64,000 nucleotides of DNA. Origin: Myxococcus fulvus. Lineage in GTDB: Bacteria; Myxococcota; Myxococcia; Myxococcales; Myxococcaceae. Positions 47,673 to 63,904 of the stretch are shown here, piece by piece (the first letter of the stretch is position 1; every line of letters begins with the position of its first letter). The DNA lies in NCBI RefSeq assembly GCF_900111765.1, contig NZ_FOIB01000018.1, positions 40,604-104,603 on the forward strand. The letters are read 5' to 3'. The position numbers were made by a program, and so were the translations under genes. A model generated the notes under the pieces. It saw only the letters and a program-made list of their open reading frames with translations. It made no database searches and was not told the origin of the DNA.

Positions 47673-48137
47673 TCAGAAGGCCGCGAGGAAGCGGCCCAGG
47701 GTGGTGGTGACGTTCTTCTTCTCTTCGGCGCGAGCCTTCACCGCGGGCACCAGCGTGGGGTCCTTGAAGAAGACCGGCAGCGTCTTGAGCCACTCGTCCT
47801 GCTGCTCCGGGGGCTGACCGCGCCAGTTGGCGTCATCCATCATGAAGCCGAGCGACTCGACGAAGGCGAGCGCGTCCGACTCATCCTCGCGGTACTCGTC
47901 CGCCGTCGTGTTGCGGCGGCCGGACAGGTACACCGCGCAGTCCTCGGCCTCGGCCAGGTAGAGGTACACGAAGACGGCCGCGCCCTGCCCTCCGCGCAGC
48001 CCCACGACGAACGCCTGCGCCGGCCCCGCCTGCTTGCCGGGGATGGCCACGTGCGGCGTGTTGAGCGAGGTGTGCAGCGCGAGGATCTGCTCGCGCGTCG
48101 CGGGAAGCCCGCGGTAGCGCTCGTCCAGGTTGAACAC
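47673..48137 (-). CDS. Conserved cytoplasmic protein of unknown function upstream of tgl
   Basis: This 154-residue protein starts at GTG with GGAG 7 nt upstream. It has no signal or membrane helix. It is a mixed alpha/beta protein with LRGGQGAAVFVYLYLAEAED and an acidic segment TTADEYREDESDAL, ending in a basic-hydrophobic helix. It sits 25 bp after the exported 242-residue protein and 33 bp before tgl, so it is probably in the same transcript and might serve pilus or motility functions. No family is recognised. Confidence 0.75.
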   Translation of the reverse strand: MFNLDERYRGLPATREQILALHTSLNTPHVAIPGKQAGPAQAFVVGLRGGQGAAVFVYLYLAEAEDCAVYLSGRRNTTADEYREDESDALAFVESLGFMMDDANWRGQPPEQQDEWLKTLPVFFKDPTLVPAVKARAEEKKNVTTTLGRFLAAF

Positions 48138-48162
48138 GTCGTGTCTCCGAAAGTCTCGCCCC

Positions 48163-48891
48163 TCAGCGCGTGGTGAGGGTGAACTCCTGCGTGATGTCCT
48201 TCGACTCCGCCGCCGACGTCTGGAAGCGGATGAGCGGGTTGTCGATCATCACGTTGCCACCGCCCTCGTTGCCCTCGCCAATGATGACCCGGAACAGGTG
48301 CTTGGGCGAATCGCTGCGCTTGGAACCGGTGGAAATCTTCCGGGCCATCAGCATCACCTGGTTCGCCCCGGGCTTGAGGTGCTGGGTGATGTCCGCGACC
48401 ACCTGGTCCTCGTTGCCACGCAGCTTCCGCAGCCACCGGGAGTTCACGTACACGTCGATGTCGTACTCCGTCATCCCCGGCACCGTCTGCTCCGTCACCA
48501 GCCAGTAGCGCTGGGTGATGCGCGCGGGCTGCGTGGCCGTGGCCACCGCCGGCTGGGCCGAGGCCGTCCCCGCCGTGGGCACCGCCTGCGCCGCCGGAGC
48601 AGCCGCCGCCGCGCCGCCCGCGGGCACCGCCTGCGCGGCGCTCGGCGTGGGGGCCGCGGCCTGGGCGGGAGCCGCCGGAGCGGGCGTCGTCACCGTCGAG
48701 ACGCGGTAGCCCGCCGCCTCGATGTGGACGTTGCCGGACTCGTCGATGCGGACGGTGGCCTTCTCGAACTTCTGGTTGGTGACGCCGTCGATCAACACAC
48801 CGTTGAGATAGACGGAACCCGCGAGGGTGCTCAGCGGGGCGAGCGTCACCAGGGTGGCGACGAGCGCCGCGCGCGACAAGGGGCGATTCAT
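48163..48891 (-). CDS. Exported protein with Ala/Pro-rich linker
   Basis: This protein of about 242 residues starts at an ATG with GAGGAG 8 nt upstream. A signal peptide ends near LSTLAGS. A small N-terminal domain (VYLNGVLIDGVTNQKFEKAT) is followed by an Ala/Pro-rich linker (about 70-125). The C-terminal domain of beta type has VDVYVNSRWLRKL-like strands and ends in ITQEFTLTTR. It is probably periplasmic. It lies 129 bp after the lytic transglycosylase gene and 25 bp before the next gene towards tgl. No known family is assigned. Confidence 0.75.
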   Translation of the reverse strand: MNRPLSRAALVATLVTLAPLSTLAGSVYLNGVLIDGVTNQKFEKATVRIDESGNVHIEAAGYRVSTVTTPAPAAPAQAAAPTPSAAQAVPAGGAAAAAPAAQAVPTAGTASAQPAVATATQPARITQRYWLVTEQTVPGMTEYDIDVYVNSRWLRKLRGNEDQVVADITQHLKPGANQVMLMARKISTGSKRSDSPKHLFRVIIGEGNEGGGNVMIDNPLIRFQTSAAESKDITQEFTLTTR

Positions 48892-49020
48892 GGGTTCACT
48901 CCTCGGAATCTCCAACAGTCCCGGGCACTTGCAACGCTTAGCGCACCCTGGGGACCGGGACAAGGCGCACATGCCTCCGCTTGGAGCGGCCACGGCGCCA
49001 CGAGATTCACACGGGGTGTA

Positions 49021-49761
49021 TCAAGGCGTGGGGACGGCGTCCGCCTCACGCTGGGCGAGCGCCCAGTCACCGCCCAGGCCGTGGCCCTCGCGGAAGCGGC
49101 GGAAGTCGCGCCGGACGGCCCGGGGATAGCGCCGGAAGCGGTCCAGCTCGCCCTGCTTGATGGCGTTGCGGATGCGGGTGGGGCCGGCGTTGTAGGCCAT
49201 CAGCGCCAGCTCCAGGTCGCCGCCGAAGCGGTCCTGCAGCGAGCGCAGGTAGCGGATGCCCAGCCGCACGCACAGCGCCGTGTCGGCCGTCACCTCTTCC
49301 CGGGAGAGGCGAAGGCCCTCCTTCTCCGCCAGGAAGTGGAGCGTGCTGGGCTTGATCTGCATCAGCCCCCGCGCGCCCTTCTCGGACACGGCCTCCTCGG
49401 CGAAGTCCGACTCCACGTCGATCAGGGCCAGCACCAGGAGCGGATCATACCCCGCCGTCCGGGCCTCCTCGGCGATGGCGTTCCCGAGCTGCCGGCGCAG
49501 GGTGAGGCCCAGGCCCGGAGCACGCCGCGCGAGCACGAGGTCGATGAGGGACGCCTCCGGAGAGGGGCTCTCGGCGACCACGCGCTCGGGCAGGACAGGC
49601 TGGACCGAGCGCTCCTCCAGCAGCGGCACCAGCCGCGCCGACACGACGAGCGCCACCCCCGCCAACAGGGGGAGTCGGGAACAGCCTGAGCTCAGAGCGT
49701 GGAGAGATTCGAAGAAGCGCGTCGCGAACGACCTCCCGCCCGTGGGGGCGGGAGAAGTCAC
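49021..49761 (-). CDS. SLT-type lytic transglycosylase
   Basis: This 246-residue protein has an N-terminal membrane segment or signal anchor (about 28-48). The C-terminal Slt70-like domain (about 95-225) has catalytic Glu117 in ALIDVESDF and the family motifs GARGLMQIKP and LMAYNAGPTRI. It cleaves peptidoglycan glycan strands in the periplasm, making room for growth or envelope-spanning machines such as pili. The GTG start overlaps the stop of the phasin-like gene (GTGA), so translation is coupled. Confidence 0.92.
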   Translation of the reverse strand: MTSPAPTGGRSFATRFFESLHALSSGCSRLPLLAGVALVVSARLVPLLEERSVQPVLPERVVAESPSPEASLIDLVLARRAPGLGLTLRRQLGNAIAEEARTAGYDPLLVLALIDVESDFAEEAVSEKGARGLMQIKPSTLHFLAEKEGLRLSREEVTADTALCVRLGIRYLRSLQDRFGGDLELALMAYNAGPTRIRNAIKQGELDRFRRYPRAVRRDFRRFREGHGLGGDWALAQREADAVPTP

Positions 49762-50108
49762 TTACGTTGCTCCAGGGCCTGGATGCGCTCGGCCACGCGC
49801 TCCAACCGGGAGCCGAACGCCTGGAGCTCCTCGCGACGGGGCAGCTTCATCCGGGTGAGGGCCGTGCGAACCCGGTCCTCCACGTTGTGCTCCAGATCCC
49901 TCCGGTGGCCGGCCAGCCGGTCCGAGAAGGCCTGGGCCTGGCGCTTCACCTCGTCCTGGCTCCAGCCGGCCACGGACGCCACCTTCTGCACCGCGCGGGA
50001 GGCTTCCTCTTCGGCCGTGTTCACCGCGAGGAGCGCCTGACTCCAGATGCGCTCAAAAGTTTCCGCGACAGGGTTCTTCTCTCGGGGGGCCTCGGGCTTG
50101 TTGTCCAA
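49758..50108 (-). CDS. Short phasin-like coiled-coil protein
   Basis: This protein of about 116 residues was assigned a TTG start at 50108 because GGAGAG lies just upstream and the preceding in-frame codons look non-coding; a longer reading to 50258 is open. It is helical, with PVAETFERIWSQALLAVNTA and later heptad-like stretches (RREELQAFGSRLERVAERIQ). It resembles phasin or polyhydroxyalkanoate granule-associated proteins. It overlaps the lytic transglycosylase by 4 bp. Confidence 0.65.
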   Translation of the reverse strand: MDNKPEAPREKNPVAETFERIWSQALLAVNTAEEEASRAVQKVASVAGWSQDEVKRQAQAFSDRLAGHRRDLEHNVEDRVRTALTRMKLPRREELQAFGSRLERVAERIQALEQRK

Positions 50109-50208
50109 TGGGTCTCTCCGGGAGGGGGTGTACCAGACCCGTGGGCCTGAAACAGTCGAACGGACCTGCCACGTAATCACACCCCCGGGGTGAAGGAAAC
50201 GAGAACGA

Positions 50209-50253
50209 GCCCCCTCCCCTGCGTCATGTCCACTCGTGGAGTGGGAAGGGGGC
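50209..50253 (-). terminator. Hairpin after the phasin-like gene
   Basis: GCCCCCTCCC at 50209-50218 pairs with GGGAAGGGGGC at 50243-50253 (one bulge). On the minus strand it is followed by TCGTTCTCGTTTCC. It lies about 26 bp past the stop of the 163-residue coiled-coil gene and separates it from the next transcript. Confidence 0.5.
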
Positions 50254-50279
50254 ACCATGCGTCAACCACGCGTCGCTGT

Positions 50280-50771
50280 TCAGGCTCGGGGCGAGGAGTC
50301 CGTGCCCTTGGAGGCACCCGAGCGTCGGATGGGCTTCAAGAGCGAGTCCACCTTGCGCGACAGCTTGGACAGCTCCTTGTTGAGCTCCTGCAGCTGGGAC
50401 TGGCTGGCCACGCCCACCACGCCCACCACCTTCGTCTGCAGCCCGTCCAGACGCTTCTTCAGCTCGGCGCCGGCCGCGTCCACCTTCTTGCCCAGCTCCT
50501 TCACGCGCGGGTCCGTCAGCAGCTCCCCGGCCTGGAACTTGGTCCACAGGGCCTGGGCCTCCTTCGTGGCCTCCTGGCGGCGGGCGTCCAGCGCCTTCAC
50601 CACCTTGCCGGCCTCACCCTCCAGCTCCTCGATGCGCTTCTGCGCCTGAGCGAGCTGGGCCTTCAGGAAGACCTCCACGTTGGAGAAACCGCTCTTCGCC
50701 GCCTCGGCGCTCGCGTCCACCGCGGGGGTCGTCTCCTCGTGCTTCGTCTCCGCCTGCTTCGTCGTGGCCAT
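50280..50771 (-). CDS. Phasin-family coiled-coil protein
   Basis: This protein of about 163 residues starts at an ATG 7 nt after GGGGAGG. It is Lys/Glu/Ala-rich with long heptads (AEAAKSGFSNVEVFLKAQLA, then QAQKRIEELEGEAGKVVKAL and a final ELNKELSKLSRKVDSLLKPI). It resembles phasins and poly(hydroxyalkanoate) granule proteins. The basic, Ser-rich ends suggest binding to DNA, membranes or granules. It stands between the rpoC terminator and its own hairpin, so it has an independent promoter. Confidence 0.75.
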   Translation of the reverse strand: MATTKQAETKHEETTPAVDASAEAAKSGFSNVEVFLKAQLAQAQKRIEELEGEAGKVVKALDARRQEATKEAQALWTKFQAGELLTDPRVKELGKKVDAAGAELKKRLDGLQTKVVGVVGVASQSQLQELNKELSKLSRKVDSLLKPIRRSGASKGTDSSPRA

Positions 50772-50903
50772 GTGTCGTCCTCCCCTTTTCACCCGGCAGC
50801 GCCGGGCAGTAACCCAGTGAGTCAAAACTCAACGCCCAAAACATAACGCGGCGCGCCATGACCGTCAAGGAAGACGTCCAGGAAAGCCCGACTAACTGGG
50901 TCT

Positions 50904-50945
50904 GAAAATGAAACCGCCGCCCCGGCACGAAGACCGGAGCGGCGG
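50904..50945 (-). terminator. Intrinsic terminator after rpoC
   Basis: CCGCCGCCCCGG (50914-50925) pairs with CCGGAGCGGCGG (50934-50945) around an 8-nt loop. On the minus strand the stem is followed directly by TTTCATTTTC. It lies 43 bp past the rpoC stop and ends the ribosomal protein-RNA polymerase transcript. Confidence 0.75.
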
Positions 50946-50988
50946 GAGGACTGCACCCAGGCTCGCCCGAGGGGCGGCCTGGCGAGCG

Positions 50989-55203
<4,215 letters not shown>

Positions 55204-55336
55204 GTTGCCTCCGAAATCTCGTGAGGCGTCCCCCATGGGGAACGCCAGCTGATTCGGGCCCCCGCCCCGGACCCGGCCGCGCCCACCCCCTCACGGGGTG
55301 GCGGGCGGCCGGTCAGGCGGGCGCACCGGCTCTAAC

Positions 55337-59566
<4,230 letters not shown>

Positions 59567-59653
59567 TCTGGCTCCGGGGACTGCTGCTCGGGCGGGGCAA
59601 ACTTCAATAACGCGCGGCGGCGCCGGGAAATTTGCAACGGTCAAATGGGCAAA

Positions 59654-59682
59654 GCCGGCAGCCCCCCTACGGGGAGCGCCGG
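59654..59682 (-). terminator. rplL-rpoB intercistronic hairpin (possible attenuator)
   Basis: GCCGGC (59654-59659) and GCCGGC (59677-59682), with inner GC/CCCC and GGGG/GC pairs, form a stem of about 11 pairs. On the minus strand it is followed by TTTGCCCATTT. Its place between rplL and rpoB matches the attenuator or RNase-processing site known in enterobacteria. Confidence 0.5.
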
Positions 59683-59744
59683 CCTGCTCATCCGGTCAGG
59701 AGGCTGCTTGGAAATTCCCGGAAACCAAGCAACCCCTGTGCGAC

Positions 59745-60116
59745 TTACTTGATGTCGACGGTGGCGCCAGCGGCAACGAGCTGGTCCTTGATCTTCTTGG
59801 CGTCGTCCTTGTTGACGCCCTCCTTGACCGTCTTGGGCGCGCCCTCGACCAGGTCCTTGGCCTCCTTCAGGCCCAGGCCGGTGATGGCGCGGATCTCCTT
59901 GATGACGTTGATCTTGTTGGCGCCGGCGTTCGACAGCACCACCGTGAACTCCGTCTTCTCCTCGACAGGAGCGGCGGTGGCGGCGGCGGGGCCGGCGGCG
60001 ACGGCGACGGCGGCGGCGGAGACGCCCCACTTCTCCTCGAGGGCCTTCACCAGGTTGGCGGCCTCGATGATGGTCAGGCCGGAGAGCTGCTCAACGATTG
60101 CATTCAGGTCAGCCAT
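59745..60116 (-). CDS. rplL: 50S ribosomal protein L7/L12
   Basis: Acidic stalk protein of the large ribosomal subunit that recruits translational GTPases; 123 residues. It has an N-terminal dimerisation part (LNAIVEQLSGLTIIEAANLV), an Ala-rich hinge (about 35-52) and the C-terminal domain EKTEFTVVLSNAGANKINVI with GLGLKEAKDLVEGAPKTVKE. A ribosome site AAGGA is 8 nt before the ATG. It follows rplJ by 99 bp. Confidence 0.98.
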   Translation of the reverse strand: MADLNAIVEQLSGLTIIEAANLVKALEEKWGVSAAAVAVAAGPAAATAAPVEEKTEFTVVLSNAGANKINVIKEIRAITGLGLKEAKDLVEGAPKTVKEGVNKDDAKKIKDQLVAAGATVDIK

Positions 60117-60215
60117 GGAACTCGTCCTTCTGGGTTTGACTAACGGCCTGCGTCCCTGTGGGAGCTACGGCCGTCAAGGTTGGTGTAGAAAAACTTCTCG
60201 GATGAATCAGGAAAA

Positions 60216-60737
60216 CTAACCCTGCGCCTTGTCCGCGTGGGCCTGAACGACCCGCGCGAGCTGGGAACCCGGGGCGGCAATCGTCCGAACCAGCTTGCCA
60301 GCCGGCTGGTTGAGCATGCCGAGCAGCTGCGCCCGGAGCTCGTTGAGACCCGGCAGCTTCGCCAGCTGCTTGACGCCGTTGACGTCGACCTTGCGGCCGT
60401 CGACCACGGCGGTGCGGATCTTGATCTTGTCCTCGAGGTCCTTCGTGAACTCGGTCAGGATCTTCGCCGGGGCCACCACGTCGCCGTAGCTCAGGCACAG
60501 AGCCACCGGTCCCGTGAAGTCATCAGCGATGACAGCCAGGTCCGTGCCCTGCGCCGCACGGCGCGCCAGCGTGTTCTTGATGACCTTGTACTCGACGCCG
60601 CCCTCACGGAACTTCTTGCGCAGCTTCGTCACCGTCTCCACATCCACCTTGGAGAACTCCGCGACGATGGCTGACTTGGTCCGCGAGAACTTCTCGTGGA
60701 GCTCCTTGATCATCTCCTCCTTCTCGCTCTTCAGCAC
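60216..60737 (-). CDS. rplJ: 50S ribosomal protein L10
   Basis: Stalk-base protein that anchors L7/L12 dimers and represses its own operon by binding the mRNA leader; 173 residues. The start is GTG, 9 nt after GGAGG. The sequence shows KEEMIKELHEKFSRTKSAIV, then KVIKNTLARRAAQGTDL. The C-terminal helix that carries L12 dimers is basic and Gln/Ala-rich. It is preceded by about 390 bp of leader with hairpins. Confidence 0.97.
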   Translation of the reverse strand: MLKSEKEEMIKELHEKFSRTKSAIVAEFSKVDVETVTKLRKKFREGGVEYKVIKNTLARRAAQGTDLAVIADDFTGPVALCLSYGDVVAPAKILTEFTKDLEDKIKIRTAVVDGRKVDVNGVKQLAKLPGLNELRAQLLGMLNQPAGKLVRTIAAPGSQLARVVQAHADKAQG

Positions 60738-60960
60738 TTTGACTCACCTCCTTCTTGGCCCGTCTTCCGACGGGCGTGATGCCTGGGCCAAAGTGGCAGA
60801 GCGAGAGAGGAGTCTCCGAGAGACACCACACCGCACCTCCAGTCTCGGCAGGGCTGACCTTGCGGCCGTTTGAACCCGACAGAGGAAGCCACGCCCCGAC
60901 CGGTTGTCCGGTTCCCAACGGGGCACTTCTCCTCTGACCGGGTCCCTGCTGTCATGAACC
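60738..60960 (-). ncRNA. Probable L10 leader (autoregulatory r-protein leader)
   Basis: In most bacteria the mRNA upstream of rplJ folds into a kink-turn element bound by the L10-L12 complex. Here an unusually long untranslated stretch precedes rplJ. It contains CCTGCCGAGACTGGAGGTG on the minus strand (60852-60834), which resembles the conserved core of L10 leaders, and GC-rich complementary segments around it. I could not run a covariance model, so the borders are approximate. Confidence 0.55.
60758..60775 (-). promoter_or_regulatory. GNRA-capped hairpin before the rplJ ribosome site
   Basis: GCCCGTC (60758-60764) and GACGGGC (60769-60775) form a perfect 7-bp stem. On the minus strand the loop is GGAA, a stable GNRA tetraloop. 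It ends 7 nt before the AGGAGG of rplJ and could control access of ribosomes. Confidence 0.6.
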
Positions 60961-61002
60961 AGGTCGAAGCGCACGCCTCATGACGTGGCGCTCCAATTGC
61001 AA

Positions 61003-61028
61003 AAGCCGGGGGCCTATACCCCCGGCTT
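61003..61028 (-). terminator. Terminator/attenuator between rplA and rplJ
   Basis: AAGCCGGGGG (61003-61012) and CCCCCGGCTT (61019-61028) form a perfect 10-bp stem with a 6-nt loop. On the minus strand it continues directly in TTTT (partly from the stem), then GC. It lies about 100 nt past the rplA stop and could partly separate the rplKA and rplJL-rpoBC transcripts. Confidence 0.65.
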
Positions 61029-61126
61029 CGGCAAAGATCCAGAACTTTCGAACCTGAGACGTCAGGCAGGCGGCACCTCAGACTCCCCCACTGCGGGGAA
61101 GCGAGCACCGCCCGCCTGCTGGCCGC

Positions 61127-61837
61127 CTAGCGGTGGCGGGCCAGAATCTCCTGGGTATCGATCTTGATGCCCGGGCCCATCGTCGTGGAGATGGCGATGC
61201 CCTTCAGGTACACGCCCTTGGCGGTCGCCGGCTTGAGCTTCATCACCAGGTCCACCAGCGCGTTGAAGTTGCCCTCGAGCTTGTCCACCGAGAAGGAGGA
61301 CTTGCCCATCTTCGCGTGGACGATGCCGGCCTTCTCCGCGCGGAAGTCGACCTTACCGCCCTTGGCGTCGCGGATGGCCTTGGCCACGTCCATGGTCACC
61401 GTGCCGACCTTCGGGTTCGGCATGAGGCCACGGGGACCGAGCACCTTACCGAGGCGACCCACGATACCCATCATGTCCGGGGTGGCGATGACGGTGTCGA
61501 AGTCGAGGAAGCCCTCCTCGATGCGCTTCTGGAGGTCCTCCGCGCCCACGATGTCCGCGCCCGCGTTGCCAGCCTCGGTGGCGCGCTCGCCCTTGGCGAA
61601 CACGGCCACGCGCACGGTGGCGCCCGTACCGTTCGGGAGGACCACGGCGCCACGGACCATCTGGTCCGCGTGCTTCGGGTCCACACCCAGGTTGATGGCC
61701 ACGTCGACCGTCTGGTCGTACTTCGACGCGCGCGCATCCACCGTCTTCTTCAGCAGCGCGAAACCCTCGGCCACCGAGTAACGCTTCTCGCGGTCCACCA
61801 GCGCGGCGGCCGCCCGGAACTTCTTCCCATTAGCCAT
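61127..61837 (-). CDS. rplA: 50S ribosomal protein L1
   Basis: Binds 23S rRNA at the L1 stalk and represses its own operon; 236 residues from the ATG at 61837. It begins ANGKKFRAAAALVDREKRYS and contains the L1 signature region MGIVGRLGKVLGPRGLMPNP with KVGTVTMDVAKAI following. It ends in GPGIKIDTQEILARHR. An in-frame ATG upstream gives unrelated residues and was rejected. rplK precedes it by 34 bp. Confidence 0.98.
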   Translation of the reverse strand: MANGKKFRAAAALVDREKRYSVAEGFALLKKTVDARASKYDQTVDVAINLGVDPKHADQMVRGAVVLPNGTGATVRVAVFAKGERATEAGNAGADIVGAEDLQKRIEEGFLDFDTVIATPDMMGIVGRLGKVLGPRGLMPNPKVGTVTMDVAKAIRDAKGGKVDFRAEKAGIVHAKMGKSSFSVDKLEGNFNALVDLVMKLKPATAKGVYLKGIAISTTMGPGIKIDTQEILARHR

Positions 61838-61871
61838 GACAGAAATCCTCGTCCGTAAGTGGGGCGGCGGC

Positions 61872-62318
61872 CTAGCCGACGACGTCGATGCCCATGGAGC
61901 GCGCGGTGCCAGCAATGGTGTTCATGCAGGCCTCGAGCGACGCGGCGGTGGTGTCCTGAATCTTCTTCTTGGCGATCTCCTCGAGCTGCGCGCGGGAGAT
62001 CTGCCCCACCTTCTCCTTGCCAGGCTTCTTCGCTCCCGAGCCCTTCTTCTTCTCGGTGTGCAGGCCCGCCGCCTTCTTGATGAGGACGGCCGCCGGAGGC
62101 GTCTTGAGGATGAACGTGAAGGAGCGGTCCTGATAGACGGTGATGATCACCGGGATGATCAGACCCTCCTTGGCCTCCGCCTGCGTCTTCGCGTTGAACT
62201 GCTTGCAGAACTCCATGATGTTCACGCCCTGCTGACCGAGCGCGGGGCCGATCGGCGGAGCGGGGTTCGCCTTGCCGGCGGGAATCTGCAGCTTGACCTG
62301 ACCTGTGACCTTCTTCAT
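61872..62318 (-). CDS. rplK: 50S ribosomal protein L11
   Basis: Part of the GTPase-associated centre and the binding place of thiostrepton on 23S rRNA; 148 residues. The N-terminal domain has KLQIPAGKANPAPPIGPALG and QQGVNIMEFCKQFNAKT. The C-terminal rRNA-binding domain has AACMNTIAGTARSMG-like residues near the end (SLEACMNTIAGTARSMGIDV). The ATG has only a weak AAAGG ribosome site. It follows nusG by 134 bp that include a tetraloop hairpin. Confidence 0.98.
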   Translation of the reverse strand: MKKVTGQVKLQIPAGKANPAPPIGPALGQQGVNIMEFCKQFNAKTQAEAKEGLIIPVIITVYQDRSFTFILKTPPAAVLIKKAAGLHTEKKKGSGAKKPGKEKVGQISRAQLEEIAKKKIQDTTAASLEACMNTIAGTARSMGIDVVG

Positions 62319-62390
62319 CGGCTGACAACTGCCTTTCGAGGGGGTGGTCCAGACGGGCCTCCAGACGGGGAGGCTCTCCCACCCATGGGA

Positions 62391-62410
62391 CCGCGTCCTC
62401 GCGGACGCGG
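62391..62410 (-). promoter_or_regulatory. Hairpin between nusG and rplK
   Basis: CCGCGTCC (62391-62398) and GGACGCGG (62403-62410) form a perfect 8-bp stem; on the minus strand the loop is GCGA, a GNRA tetraloop. No T-run follows, so a processing or leader element for rplKA is more likely than a terminator. Confidence 0.5.
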
Positions 62411-62452
62411 AAGTACGGCGAGGCGCGCTCTATCCGAGTCGCCCGCGAAAAA

Positions 62453-62994
<542 letters not shown>

Positions 62995-62995
<1 letters not shown>

Positions 62996-63438
62996 TACAG
63001 CTTCCCCCACAAGGCCGGCAGCCACTCCACCATCAAGTTGTACGCGACGGTGTCGATGCAGAAGAGCAGCACCGCGGCCACGAGCGAGGCGACGACCACG
63101 GCCACGGTCGACGTCCGGGTCTCAGGCCAGGTAGGCCAGGACACCTTCATCAACTCGGACGCGACCTCCATGGAGAGCGTGTGCGTCTTGGGGTGGAAGT
63201 AGCCGGCCACCGCGAGACCCACGGCCGCCAGGTAGCCCACGAGCGTGGACACCTTCCAGTCCAGACCCTCGATGAGCACCGCATCGGGCCACCCGAAGCT
63301 GGCCCACAGCGCTCCGAACAAGCGCTCCAGGAACAGCGCCAGGATGATGCCGGCGAGGAGGTAGAAGATGACCACGAGCCGCTTCGGATCCATCGCCGAG
63401 CGGTTAGCCTGCTGGCTGGCCTCTGATGCCGTCGCCAT
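62995..63438 (-). CDS. secE: Preprotein translocase subunit SecE
   Basis: Essential partner of SecY in the inner-membrane protein channel; 147 residues with three predicted membrane helices (about 22-46, 66-82 and 111-135). The conserved amphipathic stretch MEVASELMKVSWPTWPETR lies before the last helix, as in all SecE. It is longer than one-helix SecE forms. A ribosome site GAGG is 5 nt before the ATG. It is coupled to nusG. Confidence 0.95.
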
Positions 63439-63494
63439 GGTGCCTCACGAGGTACTGCGAAAGCGAATTTTCACGAACTGCGGAAACACAGGAA

Positions 63495-63520
63495 CCCCCG
63501 GTACCTCCAGGTACCGGGGG
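63495..63520 (-). terminator. Hairpin between tRNA-Trp and secE
   Basis: CCCCCGGTACC (63495-63505) and GGTACCGGGGG (63510-63520) form a perfect 11-bp stem with a 4-nt loop. On the minus strand it is followed by TTCCTGTGTTTCC. It could be a weak terminator or a processing signal that frees the tRNA 3' end from the secE message. Confidence 0.6.
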
Positions 63521-63539
63521 CCCCGCTCCCACTGAGACT

Positions 63540-63615
63540 TGGCAGGCCAGGAGGGATTCGAACCCCCAACACGCGGATTTGGAGACCGCTGCTCTACCGT
63601 TGGAGCTACTGGCCT
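63540..63615 (-). tRNA. tRNA-Trp (anticodon CCA)
   Basis: The minus strand folds as a complete cloverleaf: acceptor AGGCCAG pairs with CTGGCCT, the D-arm is in AGCTCCAACGGTAGAGCA, and the anticodon loop TCTCCAAAT has CCA. The T-arm GGGGGTTCGAATCCCTC is intact, the discriminator is G and a genome-encoded CCA end is present. Its position between rpmG and secE is the usual one in many bacteria. Confidence 0.97.
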
Positions 63616-63638
63616 AGAATCTCTCAGGAACTACCGAC

Positions 63639-63803
63639 CTAGACCTTACCTTCCTTGTGGTCCGTATGCTTGCGGCACTTCGAGCAGAACTTGCTCAACT
63701 CGAGCTTGTCCTGGCTCTTCCGCTTGTTCTTCGTGGTCGTGTAGTTCCGCTCCTTGCACACCGTGCACTCGAGCGAAATGATGGAACGATTGCCCTTCGG
63801 CAT
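63639..63803 (-). CDS. rpmG: 50S ribosomal protein L33
   Basis: This 54-residue protein is read on the minus strand. It starts PKGNRSIISLECTVCKERN and has the second Cys pair in FCSKCRKH, giving the four-cysteine zinc form of L33. It ends in KEGKV. It sits in the standard order between tuf and tRNA-Trp. Confidence 0.96.
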   Translation of the reverse strand: MPKGNRSIISLECTVCKERNYTTTKNKRKSQDKLELSKFCSKCRKHTDHKEGKV

Positions 63804-63825
63804 GGCCTACCTCTTCAGACACGGA

Positions 63826-63856
63826 AGGGGAAGGTTACCATCAGGCACCTTCCCCT
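63826..63856. repeat. Perfect 10-bp inverted repeat between tuf and rpmG
   Basis: AGGGGAAGGT (63826-63835) and ACCTTCCCCT (63847-63856) can form a perfect stem with an 11-nt loop. It lies downstream of the first tuf hairpin and 22 bp before the rpmG start, and may end or process tuf transcripts. Confidence 0.6.
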
Positions 63857-63878
63857 CGGAATCCGGTGTTTGGGGCCA

Positions 63879-63896
63879 GGGGGCTCAAGAGCCCCC
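63879..63896 (-). terminator. Hairpin just after tuf
   Basis: GGGGGCTC (63879-63886) and GAGCCCCC (63889-63896) form a tight stem 8 nt beyond the tuf stop. No T-run follows on the minus strand. Together with the next inverted repeat it may reduce read-through into rpmG. Confidence 0.5.
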
Positions 63897-63904
63897 CGGG
63901 CGCG

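Noticed and set aside
63539..63781. Short plus-strand open frame across the tRNA-Trp and rpmG genes
   Set aside because: It is the complement of the tRNA and of L33; the real genes on the other strand explain the region.
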